A DNA stretch of 64,000 bases from Saussurea involucrata (taxonomy: Eukaryota; Streptophyta; Magnoliopsida; Asterales; Asteraceae), in contig CM066325.1 of assembly GCA_033807775.1 (NCBI GenBank), positions 21,199,301 through 21,263,300 of the forward strand. Direction: 5' to 3'. Below, one piece after another: positions 22,231-32,410 of this stretch. Made by a program: the position numbers and the translations under genes. Under the pieces are notes generated by a model. It was not told the DNA's origin and did not search any database. It saw nothing but the letters and a program-made list of their open reading frames with translations. Positions within the stretch are counted from its first letter, which is position 1. The number at the start of each line of letters is the position of its first letter.

Positions 22231-23942
22231 TAACAACCCAACATTTTTAAACATGCATTTCATAAATATAGAATATCCCAGAAACGGGTCCCAAAATTTC
22301 TTACATCAAATCAAAATCTGGTTGGCGGAATCAACCTACACAACTGAGAAATACTAAATATTACTATAGTGTCACTACACTATCCGACTTCCTCTTGCTA
22401 ACTCCTTGCTCACTTGCTAGAGCGTTTCAATACCTGCTTTCCTGAAAAGGTTTTATTTTGAAAATGTGAGGGTTAGACCATAAGGCCTAGTGAGTCCCTC
22501 CTAACAGTTATCAAAGCATTCAAAAACAGTTTATCATTTTCAACATAAATCATTCATAAAACTGTTCATCCAAAATCATTCACGGATTAAGGTTCGCCCC
22601 TCGTAAATCGGCACCCTGAAGTCACCCGTAGATGACAACGAGTCAGTCTCATGCTGCCTTACAGGGTCACACCTCCCTTGGCATAAACGGGACACACCCC
22701 CGGGCACGAGCTGGCGGAACACACCCCCCGACTTAGCCAATTTACATCAAAACCAATGTATGCATACATCCCACATATATTTTTCACGGAATAGGTCCAC
22801 CCCATAAATCATACACGGGATAGGCCCGCCCCATAACTCATACACGGGATAGGCCCGCCCCATAAATCATTTACAAATCTCATTTAAAACTGTAAACAAC
22901 TTTCATGCAGTTAAAGCATAAAAATAAAACATGGCATTTCTCATCATGTACTCGCTTTAGAAAACATGTTAAAATAACACGTATTTTAGTTAGAAAACTC
23001 ACCTGATATGCTTACTTTCTTCCTACCTTGCTCTGTACTTCCCAAACGATCTACCTGAGTCAAGGATAAACACATAAGCTAACTAACCGAACCGTCCGGA
23101 CATCACTTACCGGACACTCTTACTTCCCGGACATTTCTACTTACCGGACACCACAATGTCCGGACAACTCTGCTTTCCGGATAACACCACTTTCCGGACA
23201 ACAACACTTTTCCGGACGTCCAAGCTTACCGGACACTACAGGTTTCCGGACGATTTACCTATCCGGACGGCATACTTATCCGGACGACTAAACTTATCCG
23301 GACAACCACACTTTTCCGGACGACCCCACACCCGGATACCTTCATCCAATCGGGATAGAAGCTTTCCGGACGTTCTACCCGGATACCTTCTTAAACTGAA
23401 GGTGTCCGGACGATACGCTGGACGAGTTTAAGATTGAAAATCCTATTACATGCCTCTTAATCCTCAAGATAAGCCAATAAATTATCACTAAATGATCTTA
23501 AATCGATTTCCCATCAGTTATCATTATCAAAACATAATTAAAGATGATTAAATCCCTCTATTTGGCCTCAAATGACATTAACCAAAGAAAACTCTCAACT
23601 ACTTCAATAATCATCTGCCAAATCTTAAATGGAGCTATGGATTAAAGATTACCTGGAGGATTCCTTGCAGCAAATGAATCCTAACAAACCCTTTCTTTCT
23701 GGTTCTTTGCTGATTGATGAGTCTCTTCTTCTTTGCACCTTAAACCTCCAAATCACTTTTCTCTTTCTCTCTAAACAAAACAGCCGCCACACATAATGAA
23801 TTCAGGGATTCTAGAATGTTGTCTAGGGTTTTGTGCCCTTTTATACCCCAACTCTATTTACCAACTAGCCCCTCAACTTCTGCTTTTATTAAAAACTCCA
23901 CACCAAACGCAAAACACTTCGAAAAAGGTCTGGGTCATTACA
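22231..23942 (-). repeat. 5' LTR of the Tekay-like element
   Basis: It is the direct repeat of 16023-17734 with a handful of substitutions, for example in the CTATACGG/CTATCCGA and CTCTTTAAAC/CTCTCTAAAC segments. On the minus strand it leads into the tRNA-Met primer site. Confidence 0.9.
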
Positions 23943-24009
23943 ATATACGTGTATGTGTTATATGTATCCGTCAGTCCGTCGTATATATACATACATATAT
24001 ATATATATA

Positions 24010-24063
24010 TGTATATGTTTTTTAGTTTTCCATTTATTTGAGGTTTTCCCCTGAACCTCCCTC

Positions 24064-24140
<77 letters not shown>
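24010..24140. repeat. Family A end fragment plus long (TA)n/(TG)n tract
   Basis: 24018-24064 is one inverted end of foldback family A (AGTTTTCCATTTATTTGAGG, then CCCTGAACCTCCCTC) without its partner. It is followed by about 70 bp of pure TA and then TG repeats to about 24151. Confidence 0.7.
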
Positions 24141-24152
<12 letters not shown>

Positions 24153-24227
24153 ATACATGATGTGTATATGTGTTGGTTGCTAACTGTGATTGGATCTATG
24201 TATATATGTGTTGTATATATGTTTATA

Positions 24228-24450
24228 GACTTGAGATCATGTGAGACCGGGCTATTTCCGTGAGACCGTGAGACCAAAAAATTAACACTAAACCTTCACA
24301 GCAAAAGACTGTGAAGGTACTGTGATGGTTAACCTTCACAGTCTTTTTGTTGTTTTCTTACAATGAATCATTGTGAAGGTTTAGTGTTAATTTCTTGGTC
24401 TCACGGTCTCGCGAAAAAAGATTGGTCTCACGTGAACCCAACCCTATGTT
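24228..24450. mobile_element. Foldback MITE, family F
   Basis: GAGACCGTGAGACCAAAAAA, then TTAACACTAAACCTTCACAG on the left, is mirrored by CTGTGAAGGTTTAGTGTTAA, then TTTCTTGGTCTCACGGTCTC on the right. The hairpin is about 220 bp. No coding capacity; class unknown. Confidence 0.65.
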
Positions 24451-24499
24451 TATATGCATGTAATATACATATGTACATGTACATGTGTGCTTGTATGTC

Positions 24500-24780
24500 T
24501 ATGTAGTTCATTAAGAGTCACTACAACCCAAGAAGGTCTAATACAATTCATTAAGAGCCACTGAAGCCAATGAAAACCCGATATAGTTCATTAAGAACCA
24601 CTGAAGCTCATAAATGTCCAATATAGTTCATTAAGGCCACTGAGTTCATCAATCCTATTATAGGTTAATACCATTCACTATAGACCACAAAGGCCTAATA
24701 CTGTTTATTACGAATCACTAAAGCCCATTAAGGCCCAATATAGTTCATTACCATCCATTGCAATCCATTACGTGTGTGTA
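24500..24780. repeat. Imperfect ~50-bp tandem repeats in the CACTA interior
   Basis: The phrase (T)TCATTAAGA(A/G)CCACTGAAGCC recurs about five times with AATATAG or AATACA linkers. A related CCACTGAAACTCACC occurs near 29224 beyond the nested insertions, consistent with one interrupted CACTA interior. Confidence 0.6.
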
Positions 24781-26229
24781 TATATATATATAGGGGCAGA
24801 TTCAAACGAGAAGCTAAACCTTATGCGAGAAGGCGAGTAGTGTGATATCATATATGATACAAAAGCTTAATCATATATGATTAAAACACATGTTACATTG
24901 TGTAACACCCGTAATTTTCGGATAAGTACAATTTCGAATCAGTGTGGAAATCGATCTTTTAAGAAAAATATGAAAAATGTTATTTTGGATTAAATCCTAG
25001 ATTTTATGGTCTTGTTGGATGGGGAATTCAAATACGAGTCCAACGGTCCTTTCCGGAGCGAAAACGGAGCTAAAACGAAGAAGTTATGGCCAAAACATTA
25101 TTTAGGAAGAAACCGGGCGACCAGTGCTTAGCGCTGGTGTTGGCGCTAGTGGATCCGCGCGGAGCATCAGATGACCAGTGCTTGGCGCTGATGTTGGCGC
25201 TAGTGCATCCGCACGGCGATCCGCACGGAGCGTCTGATGAGCATAAATACGGGATTTTTAGCCCCAAACTTCATTTCTTCATATTTCTCTCATTTCAACT
25301 CCGATTTTGGTGATTCAAGTTGCTATGGTTCCGTTTTTTAGAGCTCTTCAAGGATCTAGAAAGAGTTTGGAAGTTTATTGGAAGATTCAAGAACGTTTGG
25401 TGGTGGTAAGCTTCTCATTTCTCACTCCCAAACTCCATCTCTTCTCTCCCAAATCATTTCCTCTTCTTCCCCCTCAAACCCTAACTGATTTTGGGACTTT
25501 TCATGGAGATTAAAGTGTTCCTTCTCCATCATATGTTAGTGGTTTCATCTATTGATGCAAGAGCAAGTTTTCATCTCCAACACTAGAGATTTTTTTGGGT
25601 TTTCTAGGTTTTCATCAAGACCTAAGTGGTAAGTTCATTTCCTCCATTTACAAGCTTCATTCTGAGTTATAAATGTTCCATTGATGATCTCCTAGTGTTT
25701 TGTTTCTCCAATTTCGGTTTGGATGATTTTTAGAAAAATTGGGTCAAATTGGGGTTTTGGGTATAAATGGAGATTTTGATGGTTGATGTTTGGGGAACAA
25801 TTCTAAATGGTTAAATGTGGTTATTGATGGTTGGAAACTCATGGATCTAGGTTTTTGGAAGAATTGGCTTGATGATTCGATTTCTTCAAAGGAGCTCAAG
25901 TTGGGGGGAAATCTAGATTTAGCCTAAATCTAGCAAGGTGAGTTCAAGTTGATTTGTGAAAACGTTGTACATGCCAAAATGTTTATTTTAAAGTATTTGC
26001 GTGTTTTATAAGAAATTATCACTTGTTGAGTTAATTAGTGGGTTTTGATTAATCAAAGTGTTGAGCTTTACAAACCTTGTAAAACACCCACATTTGGGGA
26101 TTTTGGTCAATCTTGACCGTATGAATATTTTGAGAGTTGTAAACCTTTTATTTTGGGCCGATGGTCAATTGAGAAATTAAAAGGGTAAAGATTTAGGTGT
26201 TGGTCCCAGCTATGGATTAGCAATGGTAA

Positions 26230-27266
26230 ACAAGTATTGTAGAAGGGGGGTTGAATACAATACACAAAAATTTTCACTTAATTAATTCTTTATTGATTTA
26301 AAATCAAGAATTACACATAGAAAACTTAAAGATTGTTGCGGAACAAAACAGATAAAATCTGCTTAAACAATCTAACACAAAGTCACACAGAGAATAAGAA
26401 CAATTGTAAAACACTTAGAACACAAATGAACTTCTGAGAGAGAGTAATGCGCCAGCACTTGAAAGCTTGAGAGAGTTTGTAAACTGGTGAGTTGCAAGGA
26501 TGAAGATGATCTCCTTTTATAGTGCCTCATGCAATAAATGCAATGGACACTTGTCAAGAAGGGCTTGGAAGGCAGAACGGAAGCAGTCTTCTGAAAAGTG
26601 ATTTTGTCTTTTCACTTTTGTCTTCAAGCGTTGACCTGCTTGTTGAAGCTGATGTTTCTTGAAGAAGATAAGAAGTCCAAAGAACCTTTTTCTGATCTTA
26701 GGATGATGTCTCTGTCAATGCAAGATATCCTGAATATATTCTGCAGATAAAGTTAATATACCTGCTAAAATTTCTTTGCCGAAGATGTTCCTAACATGTC
26801 TTCAAGGAATTTGCCTAATATGTTATCTTCTTCAAAGATCTTGCCGAAGATATGGTCTTCAAGGATACATGTTATCTTCTTCAAAATTTTGCTTCTTCAA
26901 AATCTTGCCTGACATTTCATCTTCTTCAAAATTTTGCTTCTTCAAAATCTTGCCTCACATTTCATCTTCTTCAAAATTTTGCTTCTTCAAAATCTTGCCT
27001 AACATTTCATCTTCTTCAAAGTCTTCAAGTGACCTGGCTAAGACTTTAGGAAAAGTCTTCAAATAGCAGCTTAATCTTTGGTTGAGAAGTCTATCTTCAA
27101 TCCGCTTTGAAGATATACTTCTACTTTGTTTCTTCGGTTGATCTTCGACTTTACCGAACATTTCTATACAATTAAACTACTTGTAAAGAACCTAAAAATT
27201 ATTCTAAGTATGAACTGTGAAATTGAGAGACTGAGGTCATCTTCAAATCTAAGTGACCCAACATTA
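26230..27266. mobile_element. Inserted repeat within the solo LTR (class uncertain)
   Basis: A candidate 5-bp duplication GGTAA flanks it (26225-26229 and 27267-27271). Joining the flanks restores similarity to another Tekay-like sequence (reverse strand of about 62085-62200). It begins ACAAGTATTGTAGAAGGGGG, reminiscent of a Copia LTR edge in antisense, but the ends are not TG...CA. It contains three copies of a ~57-bp repeat (CTTCTTCAAAATTTTGCTTC type, 26875-27015). No protein. Confidence 0.5.
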
Positions 27267-27577
27267 GGTAACGATGTATTTTGGTTTACGTAACCGTGTG
27301 AGCAACACGTATTTAGCCAAACGTTTATTTTGGCCTTTAAAGGCTTGATTTATACACAAATGAGTCTTTTGAGTGTTTGCCGGTTTTAGTAGCTCGAGGT
27401 GGAGCCTTGGAGGTGTTATGTGCTTAATTGCGTTTTATTTTAGTATGTGTCGGTGTGAGTGTTTGGTCTTATGTGTGAAGACCGTTTGATGATTTTGCAT
27501 TCTTAGTACCCTTGGGTCTAAGAAGCTATGGCAGGATTTACGCATTGTTGAGTTATAAAAGATTTGCGTATACGTAT

Positions 27578-27609
<32 letters not shown>

Positions 27610-27988
27610 GCATATATGATTTGACTTCATTGGGAAGGTGGAAATGAAGGGGTTGTGAAATTATCATGTCTCGGAGCATGTGTTTGCATGGTGTGGGTTA
27701 GATGCACTTCATTGCATGAGTTGATGTTGATAAGCGATCATTAGATCTTTTGAGCAGATAGCTCGGTTTTGGACTCGGTTGAGTCTTGAGGGCATTCGTT
27801 CGGTTTTAATGAGCTCGACGTGGGCTTGGGGCTTGATTTGCATGAATTGCATTGTATTTGAGATTTTACATGATTTGAATGCATTGGTTATTCTTTTGAG
27901 GTCGTGTATAAATGTTTAAGCCGAGTAAGCTTGTTTTGGATGGTGGGTTCCCAAGGTAAAGATCCAGTAGGATTGAACTTGGTGGTTT

Positions 27989-28175
27989 GGACTAAAGACC
28001 TAGTTTGGTTGATGTCTAAGATGGGCTAAAGACCTAGTTTGGTTGATGCCGAAGATGGACTAAAGACCTAGTTTGGTTGATGTCTAAGATGGGTTAAAGA
28101 CCTAGTTTGGTTGATGCCGAAGATAGACTAAAGACCTAGTTTGGTTGATGTCTAAGATTGACTAAAGACCGAGTT
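27989..28175 (+). repeat. ~36-bp tandem repeat within the solo LTR, about five copies
   Basis: The unit CTAAAGACCTAGTTTGGTTG followed by ATGTCTAAGATGG or ATGCCGAAGATGG alternates between two variants. It lies in the downstream half of the LTR. Confidence 0.85.
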
Positions 28176-29084
28176 ATGGTTGATGTCATATGTTTTCCCC
28201 ATCCAAGAAGCTTACTTGTATTTATTAATTGTGGTGTATCTTGTGTTTACGCCACATTCGATGGAGTCGAGTCTCCCCCGTCACCGAAGGGTGTTGTTTT
28301 GGGTGTTTTGTTTATCCATGTGTAGACATCGTTTTATACGCGTAGGGATGGTTCTTCCCATGACTTATGAGTGGCGTTTTATGCCTCATCCTTGGTTGGA
28401 CGTTTTCGAATATTGGAGTTTTATTCGCATTAATGTTATATTGAGGTTTTAATAATTATTTACATCTTGAGTGAGTTTTGGATTTGAGTCCATTGCTGGG
28501 AAATGATTTTCATTGGAAGCTTTCGTCACGGAATTTGCGTGCGTTTGGAAAATGGGTGTTGGTGTGCTTTACTCAAATCCTTTTTCGGAAAATCATGATT
28601 TACGTTGAAACCTTTTGTCTAACAAATTATTTGATCATGATGTAAACTCTTGAACTCACTAGGCGTTAACCTAACCTTTTTATTTTTTCGGCATGTGCAA
28701 CAGGTTCAGGTTGAGAATAGCTTTAGCTACACTGTGAAGTGATGAGTGCTAGTAGAGTGCACGAAAAGTGAATTGCTTAGTGAAGTCTTCCGCATTTATT
28801 TGGGATTAGCAACTTGTATTGTGTTAGGTAACACCCGTCTTGAGTTGTTAATTGTAGAAGTCATGATGTTTAATTTTTGAGGTATTTTCAAGGATGGTTT
28901 GTAGAAAGGATTTTATCCTATTTTGGTTATTGTATTGAAATTGAAGTTAGTTGCTCTTTCCAAATTTTGAGGGTGTTACACATTGACAATACATAGACGT
29001 TTACACCCACATGTCGTGTAATCATATATGATACCACACTTCTCGCCTTCTCGCATAATGTTTAACTTCTCGCATGATCCTTCT

Positions 29085-29146
<62 letters not shown>

Positions 29147-29536
29147 GTATATATATATACATATATTCACTACATACGCATAGTAAGTCCAATACGACCC
29201 ACCAAGGCAACATACATTTTATTTAAATCCACTGAAACTCACCTGAAGTCGCGGCCAAGGTCGCCCGCGTGGCTTTTTTCACCCGCTAATGTAAAATCAT
29301 ATGTGATGTTGTTGGTTCTTGTGTTCTTTTAAATAGATACCGTTCTCGTTTGAACCCGACTATATATATGTGTGTGTGTACACATAGACATACTAATTTT
29401 ACGGATGTTAATCTGTCGCTGCTATCCGTCGTTGATCCGTCATCAGCTACGCCCTTTTGACTCGCCGACTATCAGCGACGGATCCAAGCTTTAGCGATGG
29501 ATTTGTCCCTCGCTGATACTGGTTATTTTTGTAGTG

Positions 29537-29555
29537 CTTCTTGGCCCCTCATCAT
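29537..29555 (-). pseudogene. F-box gene exon 1, start codon end
   Basis: Two adjacent ATG codons (29553-29555 and 29550-29552) begin the frame MMRGQE, which is interrupted at 29536 by the right end of the CACTA element. The same frame resumes at 15225. This is the upstream tip of the coding region; promoter-side DNA above it is soon interrupted by TA/GA microsatellite and foldback elements from 29600. Confidence 0.7.
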
Positions 29556-29630
29556 GCTTTGAAATCTGAATATGAAAGAAGAAGATAGTGTTTGGCATAT
29601 ATAGATATATATATATAGAGAGAGAGAGAG

Positions 29631-29852
29631 GGGTTCAGGAAAACCTCAACAAAAATAAAACGGAAAATTAAAGAACACCCTGATGGCCCTTCATCTGGAT
29701 ACGTAAATTGTGTTGTTTTTTTTTGTTTTTATGCACGTGTGCATGTTACAAATTACTTGTATATATGTACAAGTGCATACCGTCCAGATGAAGGGCTATC
29801 AGGGTGTTCTTCAGTTTTCCATTTTTTAAGGTTTTCCCTTAAACCTGACCCT
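29631..29852. mobile_element. Foldback MITE, family A
   Basis: Ends GGGTTCAGGAAAACCTC and AGGTTTTCCCTTAAACCTGACC are inverted. Inner arms CCCTTCATCTGGA and TCCAGATGAAGGG surround GCACGTGTGCAT and GTACAAGTGCAT. It is inserted between a (TA)n(GA)n tract and (TA)n, about 75 bp upstream of the F-box start codon. Confidence 0.8.
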
Positions 29853-29865
29853 ATATATATATATA

Positions 29866-29984
29866 GGGTCTCCTTCTTTTGTTAATTTTTTCATGTATTG
29901 CATATATGCACATCGGGCGTTGCATATATGCACATATTACAATTGCCTGATGTGCATATATGCACTGGTTAACAAAAGAAAGGG

Positions 29985-29988
<4 letters not shown>
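29866..29988. mobile_element. Foldback MITE, family B, short copy
   Basis: The 123-bp hairpin has ends GGGTCTCCTTCTTTTGTTAA and TTAACAAAAGAAAGGGACCC, flanked by (TA)n on both sides. It contains three GCATATATGCA palindromes. Confidence 0.8.
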
Positions 29989-30035
<47 letters not shown>

Positions 30036-30136
30036 CACCCAGATGGATATGTATATGTATATATATGCAGAGATAGAGGTGTAGGTAGAGAGAGTGAAAG
30101 GAAACTTGTTTGCTGAGGAATGAAGATGAAGCAGGA

Positions 30137-30307
30137 AACCACAAAGGCCCTGGGATGTGGTGGAATATCCCATCTGCCAAGGGTTCGAATCCAGGCGTAC
30201 GCATGCAATTTGTGGTCACTGAGGTTTAATAAAGGCTGATGGCTTACAGTCATAATTTACTAAGGGATTAATCTAGACATAGCCTAGGACACCCTTCCAA
30301 AATAAAA
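30137..30307 (+). mobile_element. tRNA-related SINE
   Basis: A 171-bp element carries an RNA polymerase III B box (GGTTCGAATCC, 30182-30192) with a weak A-box-like stretch (GATGTGGTGGAA) about 35 bp upstream, and ends in AAAATAAAA. It is flanked by a 12-bp duplication with one mismatch, GATGAAGCAGGA (30125-30136) and GATGAAACAGGA (30308-30319). Length, B box and long target duplication fit a plant SINE. Confidence 0.65.
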
Positions 30308-30430
30308 GATGAAACAGGAGGTATATGTGTTCTATGTACGTAGTCATCATGGGAGAAGATAGGAGGAATGAATGTTTGGAGTTTTCCCTCTTTTGTTGTT
30401 TTGTTAACGAGGTGCTGATGCACCTGCTTC

Positions 30431-30745
30431 TAGGGGTGAGCAAAACCCGACCGCCCCGATAAACCCGACCGACCCGACCACCCGAACCACCCAGAAAAGC
30501 GTCACCCGACCACCCGAACTACCCGAACCCGATTATTTTTGCGGATATTTCGGATCGGGGTGGGTATCCATAGACCAAACCCGATCCGTCCGAAATATCC
30601 GAACTGTATGTTGTGTGTGTATGTGTGTATATATATATATCCGAACTGTATGTTGTGTGTGTATGTGTTTGTGTGTATATATATATAGATATACCTGCTG
30701 TGTATGTTGTGTGTGTGTATATATATATATAGATATACCTGCTGT

Positions 30746-30779
<34 letters not shown>

Positions 30780-31118
30780 CAGATGTGTGTGTTTTGGTAC
30801 CATTAATTTGAAAGAGAGATAGAGAAAGAGAGATCCTATCATATAGATATACCATTATACCTGCTGTGTATGTATGTATATATATATATATATATATTGC
30901 TGGGAGAGAGATATATATACCTGCTGTGTATGTATGTATATATATATATATATATATCCGAAAACCCGATCCGAAAACCCGAACCCGATCCCACCCGAAC
31001 CCGAATCCCCGAACTATAGTTTGGACGGGTTTCGGGTGGCCTGAACCCACCCCGAAATCCGATCGGGTTTTGGGTTTTTGTTCCGAACCCGACCGACCCG
31101 ACCCGTTGCTCACCCCTA
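30431..31118. mobile_element. hAT MITE, 688 bp
   Basis: Terminal inverted repeats TAGGGGTGAGCAA and TTGCTCACCCCTA are flanked by a perfect 8-bp duplication CCTGCTTC (30423-30430 and 31119-31126). Subterminal regions are rich in ACCCGA/TCGGGT motifs. The centre has TA/TG microsatellites (30625-30955). No transposase. Confidence 0.9.
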
Positions 31119-31126
31119 CCTGCTTC

Positions 31127-31852
31127 GATCTTTGTTACATATTAAAAGTAATATATAATTACCAAAACCCATGAAATTTCCTATTTTCAATAATTAATTA
31201 AGAGAGTTGGATCATAATCATACCTGATAAGGTAAGTGAGAGTTTTGTCTCATTATGGTTAAACGCTTGTAAAAGTTGTCACTCTCACTTGTCCGGTAAA
31301 CGAAACGTATAACTAAATTACAATCGTCACCCTTACTTACCAGGTAAGACTCGCAGTTCTTGTTATTGTTCTTACCGGGTAACGTTATTGATCTTTGTTA
31401 TGTTCATGCGGTAAAATAAAAATTACCTGGCAAGTGCATACATGGTAAACGTTTAGTAAACTTCCCCCAAGTCCCAACCATTTCAATAAATAACAATCGA
31501 ACTTTTAAAAATTGGTTACATACATTTTTATTTTAACCCATAAAAAGTTTCAAATAACGGACTAAGAAGCTTTAATGCATAATAAAAAGCCTAAATCAAT
31601 TTTATCGTTTTCAAACTCTATAATTCAAACTTCAAGCACATATCAGTATCGCTTCCCCTGGCTACTGCTCGCCGTCCTATCGTTGTCTATTCTCCATACT
31701 ACCCCATTTTTAGAATTTTCTATTTATTTTTAACTTTAGATATTTATGCAAATTTAAGAGCATCTTCAAAATGACAATTAAAACTTAAAATTTAAATAAA
31801 AAAGGTACATTTATCATAGCATATTTTTTATTCGCTATGATATTTTTTGCTA
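31127..31852. other. Unassigned A/T-rich interval
   Basis: No gene recognised. Several GGTAAG/CTTACC and ACTCTCACTTGTCCGGTAA-like segments at 31225-31410 hint at a decayed inverted-repeat element, but ends cannot be defined. Confidence 0.4.
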
Positions 31853-32060
31853 GGGCTGTAAACAAAACGAACGTTCAACGAACCGTTCGGTGAGAAGTTC
31901 ATTTATGTTTATTTATTTAATAAATGAACGAACATGAACACATTTTTTGTTCGTTTAGTTAAACGAACGAACATGAACAATGGTTTTGTTCGTTCATTTA
32001 CGTTTGTAAATGTTCGATCATTTATGTTCGTTTATGTTCATTTATGTTTGTGTGTGCCTC
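31853..32060. mobile_element. One end of a hAT-like element (GTTCGTTC subterminal motifs)
   Basis: TAGGGCTGTAAACAAAACGA at about 31853 resembles a hAT terminus. It is followed by eight or so CGAACG/GTTCGTTC motifs, typical of subterminal repeats. No matching right end is visible; the sequence runs into TA repeats and a family A MITE at 32091. Confidence 0.5.
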
Positions 32061-32090
32061 TCTATATATATAATATATATACATATATAC

Positions 32091-32344
32091 AGGGTCATAG
32101 TCAGGAGAAACTCTCAAAAAACGGAAAACTGAGGAACATCCTGGTAGCCCTTTTATCTGGACGGTATGCACTTGTGCATACAAGTAATTTGTAACATGAA
32201 CACGTGCATATGTACAAATGCATAATGCACACATGCATAAAAAACAAAAAACAACTTAATTTACTTGTATGCACAAGTGTATACCATCCAGATGAATGGC
32301 TACGAGAATGTATTTACCATTTTTTTTAGGTTTTCCCCTTAATT

Positions 32345-32346
<2 letters not shown>
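32091..32346. mobile_element. Foldback MITE, family A
   Basis: The left end AGGGTCATAGTCAGGAGAAA follows (TA)n and the right end GGTTTTCCCCTTAATTTCTC precedes a (TC)n(TA)n(CA)n microsatellite (32345-32400). Inner arms contain GGTATGCACTTGTGCATAC and its inverted counterpart. Confidence 0.75.
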
Positions 32347-32398
<52 letters not shown>

Positions 32399-32410
32399 TA
32401 TAGAGGGAGG

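Larger units (their letters stand above)
16023..23942 (-). mobile_element. Tekay-like Ty3/Gypsy (chromovirus) element, non-autonomous, recent insertion
   Basis: Two 1712-bp direct repeats (16023-17734 and 22231-23942) differ at about ten positions by eye. The 5-bp flank ATATA occurs on both sides, although this is weak evidence inside a TA-rich target. On the minus strand, LTRs run TGTAATGACC to GGGTTGTTA. The primer site for initiator tRNA-Met (TTGGTATCAGAGCC, reverse of 22214-22227) lies next to the 5' LTR, and a purine tract lies at 17735-17750. The interior (4.5 kb) has only a remnant of the integrase C-terminus; no gag, reverse transcriptase or RNase H frame is open. Confidence 0.85.
24901..28980 (+). 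mobile_element. Solo LTR of a Tekay-like Gypsy element, with one internal insertion
   Basis: The element begins TGTAACACCCG and ends GAGGGTGTTACA, and is flanked by a perfect 5-bp duplication CATTG (24896-24900 and 28981-28985). No gag, pol, primer site or polypurine tract lies between. Without the insertion at 26230-27266 it is about 3.04 kb, in the range of long chromovirus LTRs. It has an ATAAATA TATA-like box near 25244, a GCGCT-rich repeat upstream of it (25115-25235), and the CTCACTAGGC segment near 28658 that also occurs in the other Tekay-like LTRs. Confidence 0.75.
24792..29085. mobile_element. TA-flanked inverted-repeat element, family E, split by a solo LTR
   Basis: The left arm (24792-24900: AACGAGAAGCTAAACCTTAT, then GCGAGAAGGCGAG and ATCATATATGAT) is mirrored by the right arm (28981-29085: TCATATATGATACC, CTTCTCGCCTTCTCGCATAA, TTTAACTTCTCGCATGATCC). 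With the intervening LTR removed, the arms form a hairpin of about 210 bp. A further piece similar to its outermost end lies at 29340-29362 (TTCTCGTTTGAACCCGACTA). Confidence 0.65.
15226..29536. mobile_element. CACTA (En/Spm-type) transposon, 14.3 kb, non-autonomous, with nested insertions
   Basis: Left terminus CACTACAAGAAAACTGGGC at 15226 and right terminus ATTTTTGTAGTG ending 29536 are inverted repeats beginning CACTA. The flanks are a 3-bp duplication CTT (15223-15225, 29537-29539). Subterminal repeats of the TTAGCGAGGGATT/AATCCCTCACTAA type fill 15240-15650, with fewer near 29400-29520. No CACTA transposase or TNPA-like protein is visible. Its own DNA appears to be about 15226-16017, 23948-24790 and 29090-29536; the rest is inserted. 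The insertion splits exon 1 of the F-box gene. Confidence 0.9.
8330..29555 (-). pseudogene. F-box protein gene, interrupted by nested transposons (overview)
   Basis: Four separated pieces on the minus strand form one gene in order: the first codons (29537-29555), the rest of exon 1 (14951-15225), exon 2 (14593-14697) and a decayed exon 3 (8330 to about 8580). Removing the CACTA element and one copy of its CTT duplication restores a continuous exon 1 frame. Exon 1 carries a basic stretch followed by an F-box; exons 2 and 3 match the conserved C-terminal part of a plant F-box family (DGSQTADSDDEVWG type). F-box proteins bind SKP1 and select substrates for SCF ubiquitin ligases. Here the stop and frameshift in exon 3, the truncation and the CACTA insertion make a functional product very unlikely. 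Confidence 0.8.

Noticed and set aside
30137..30307. Intact tRNA gene
   Set aside because: A B box is present, but no cloverleaf, anticodon arm or acceptor stem can be formed; a SINE fits better.
29969..31113. Frames with long IYIYIY or THTHTY runs
   Set aside because: Translations of TA and TG microsatellites.
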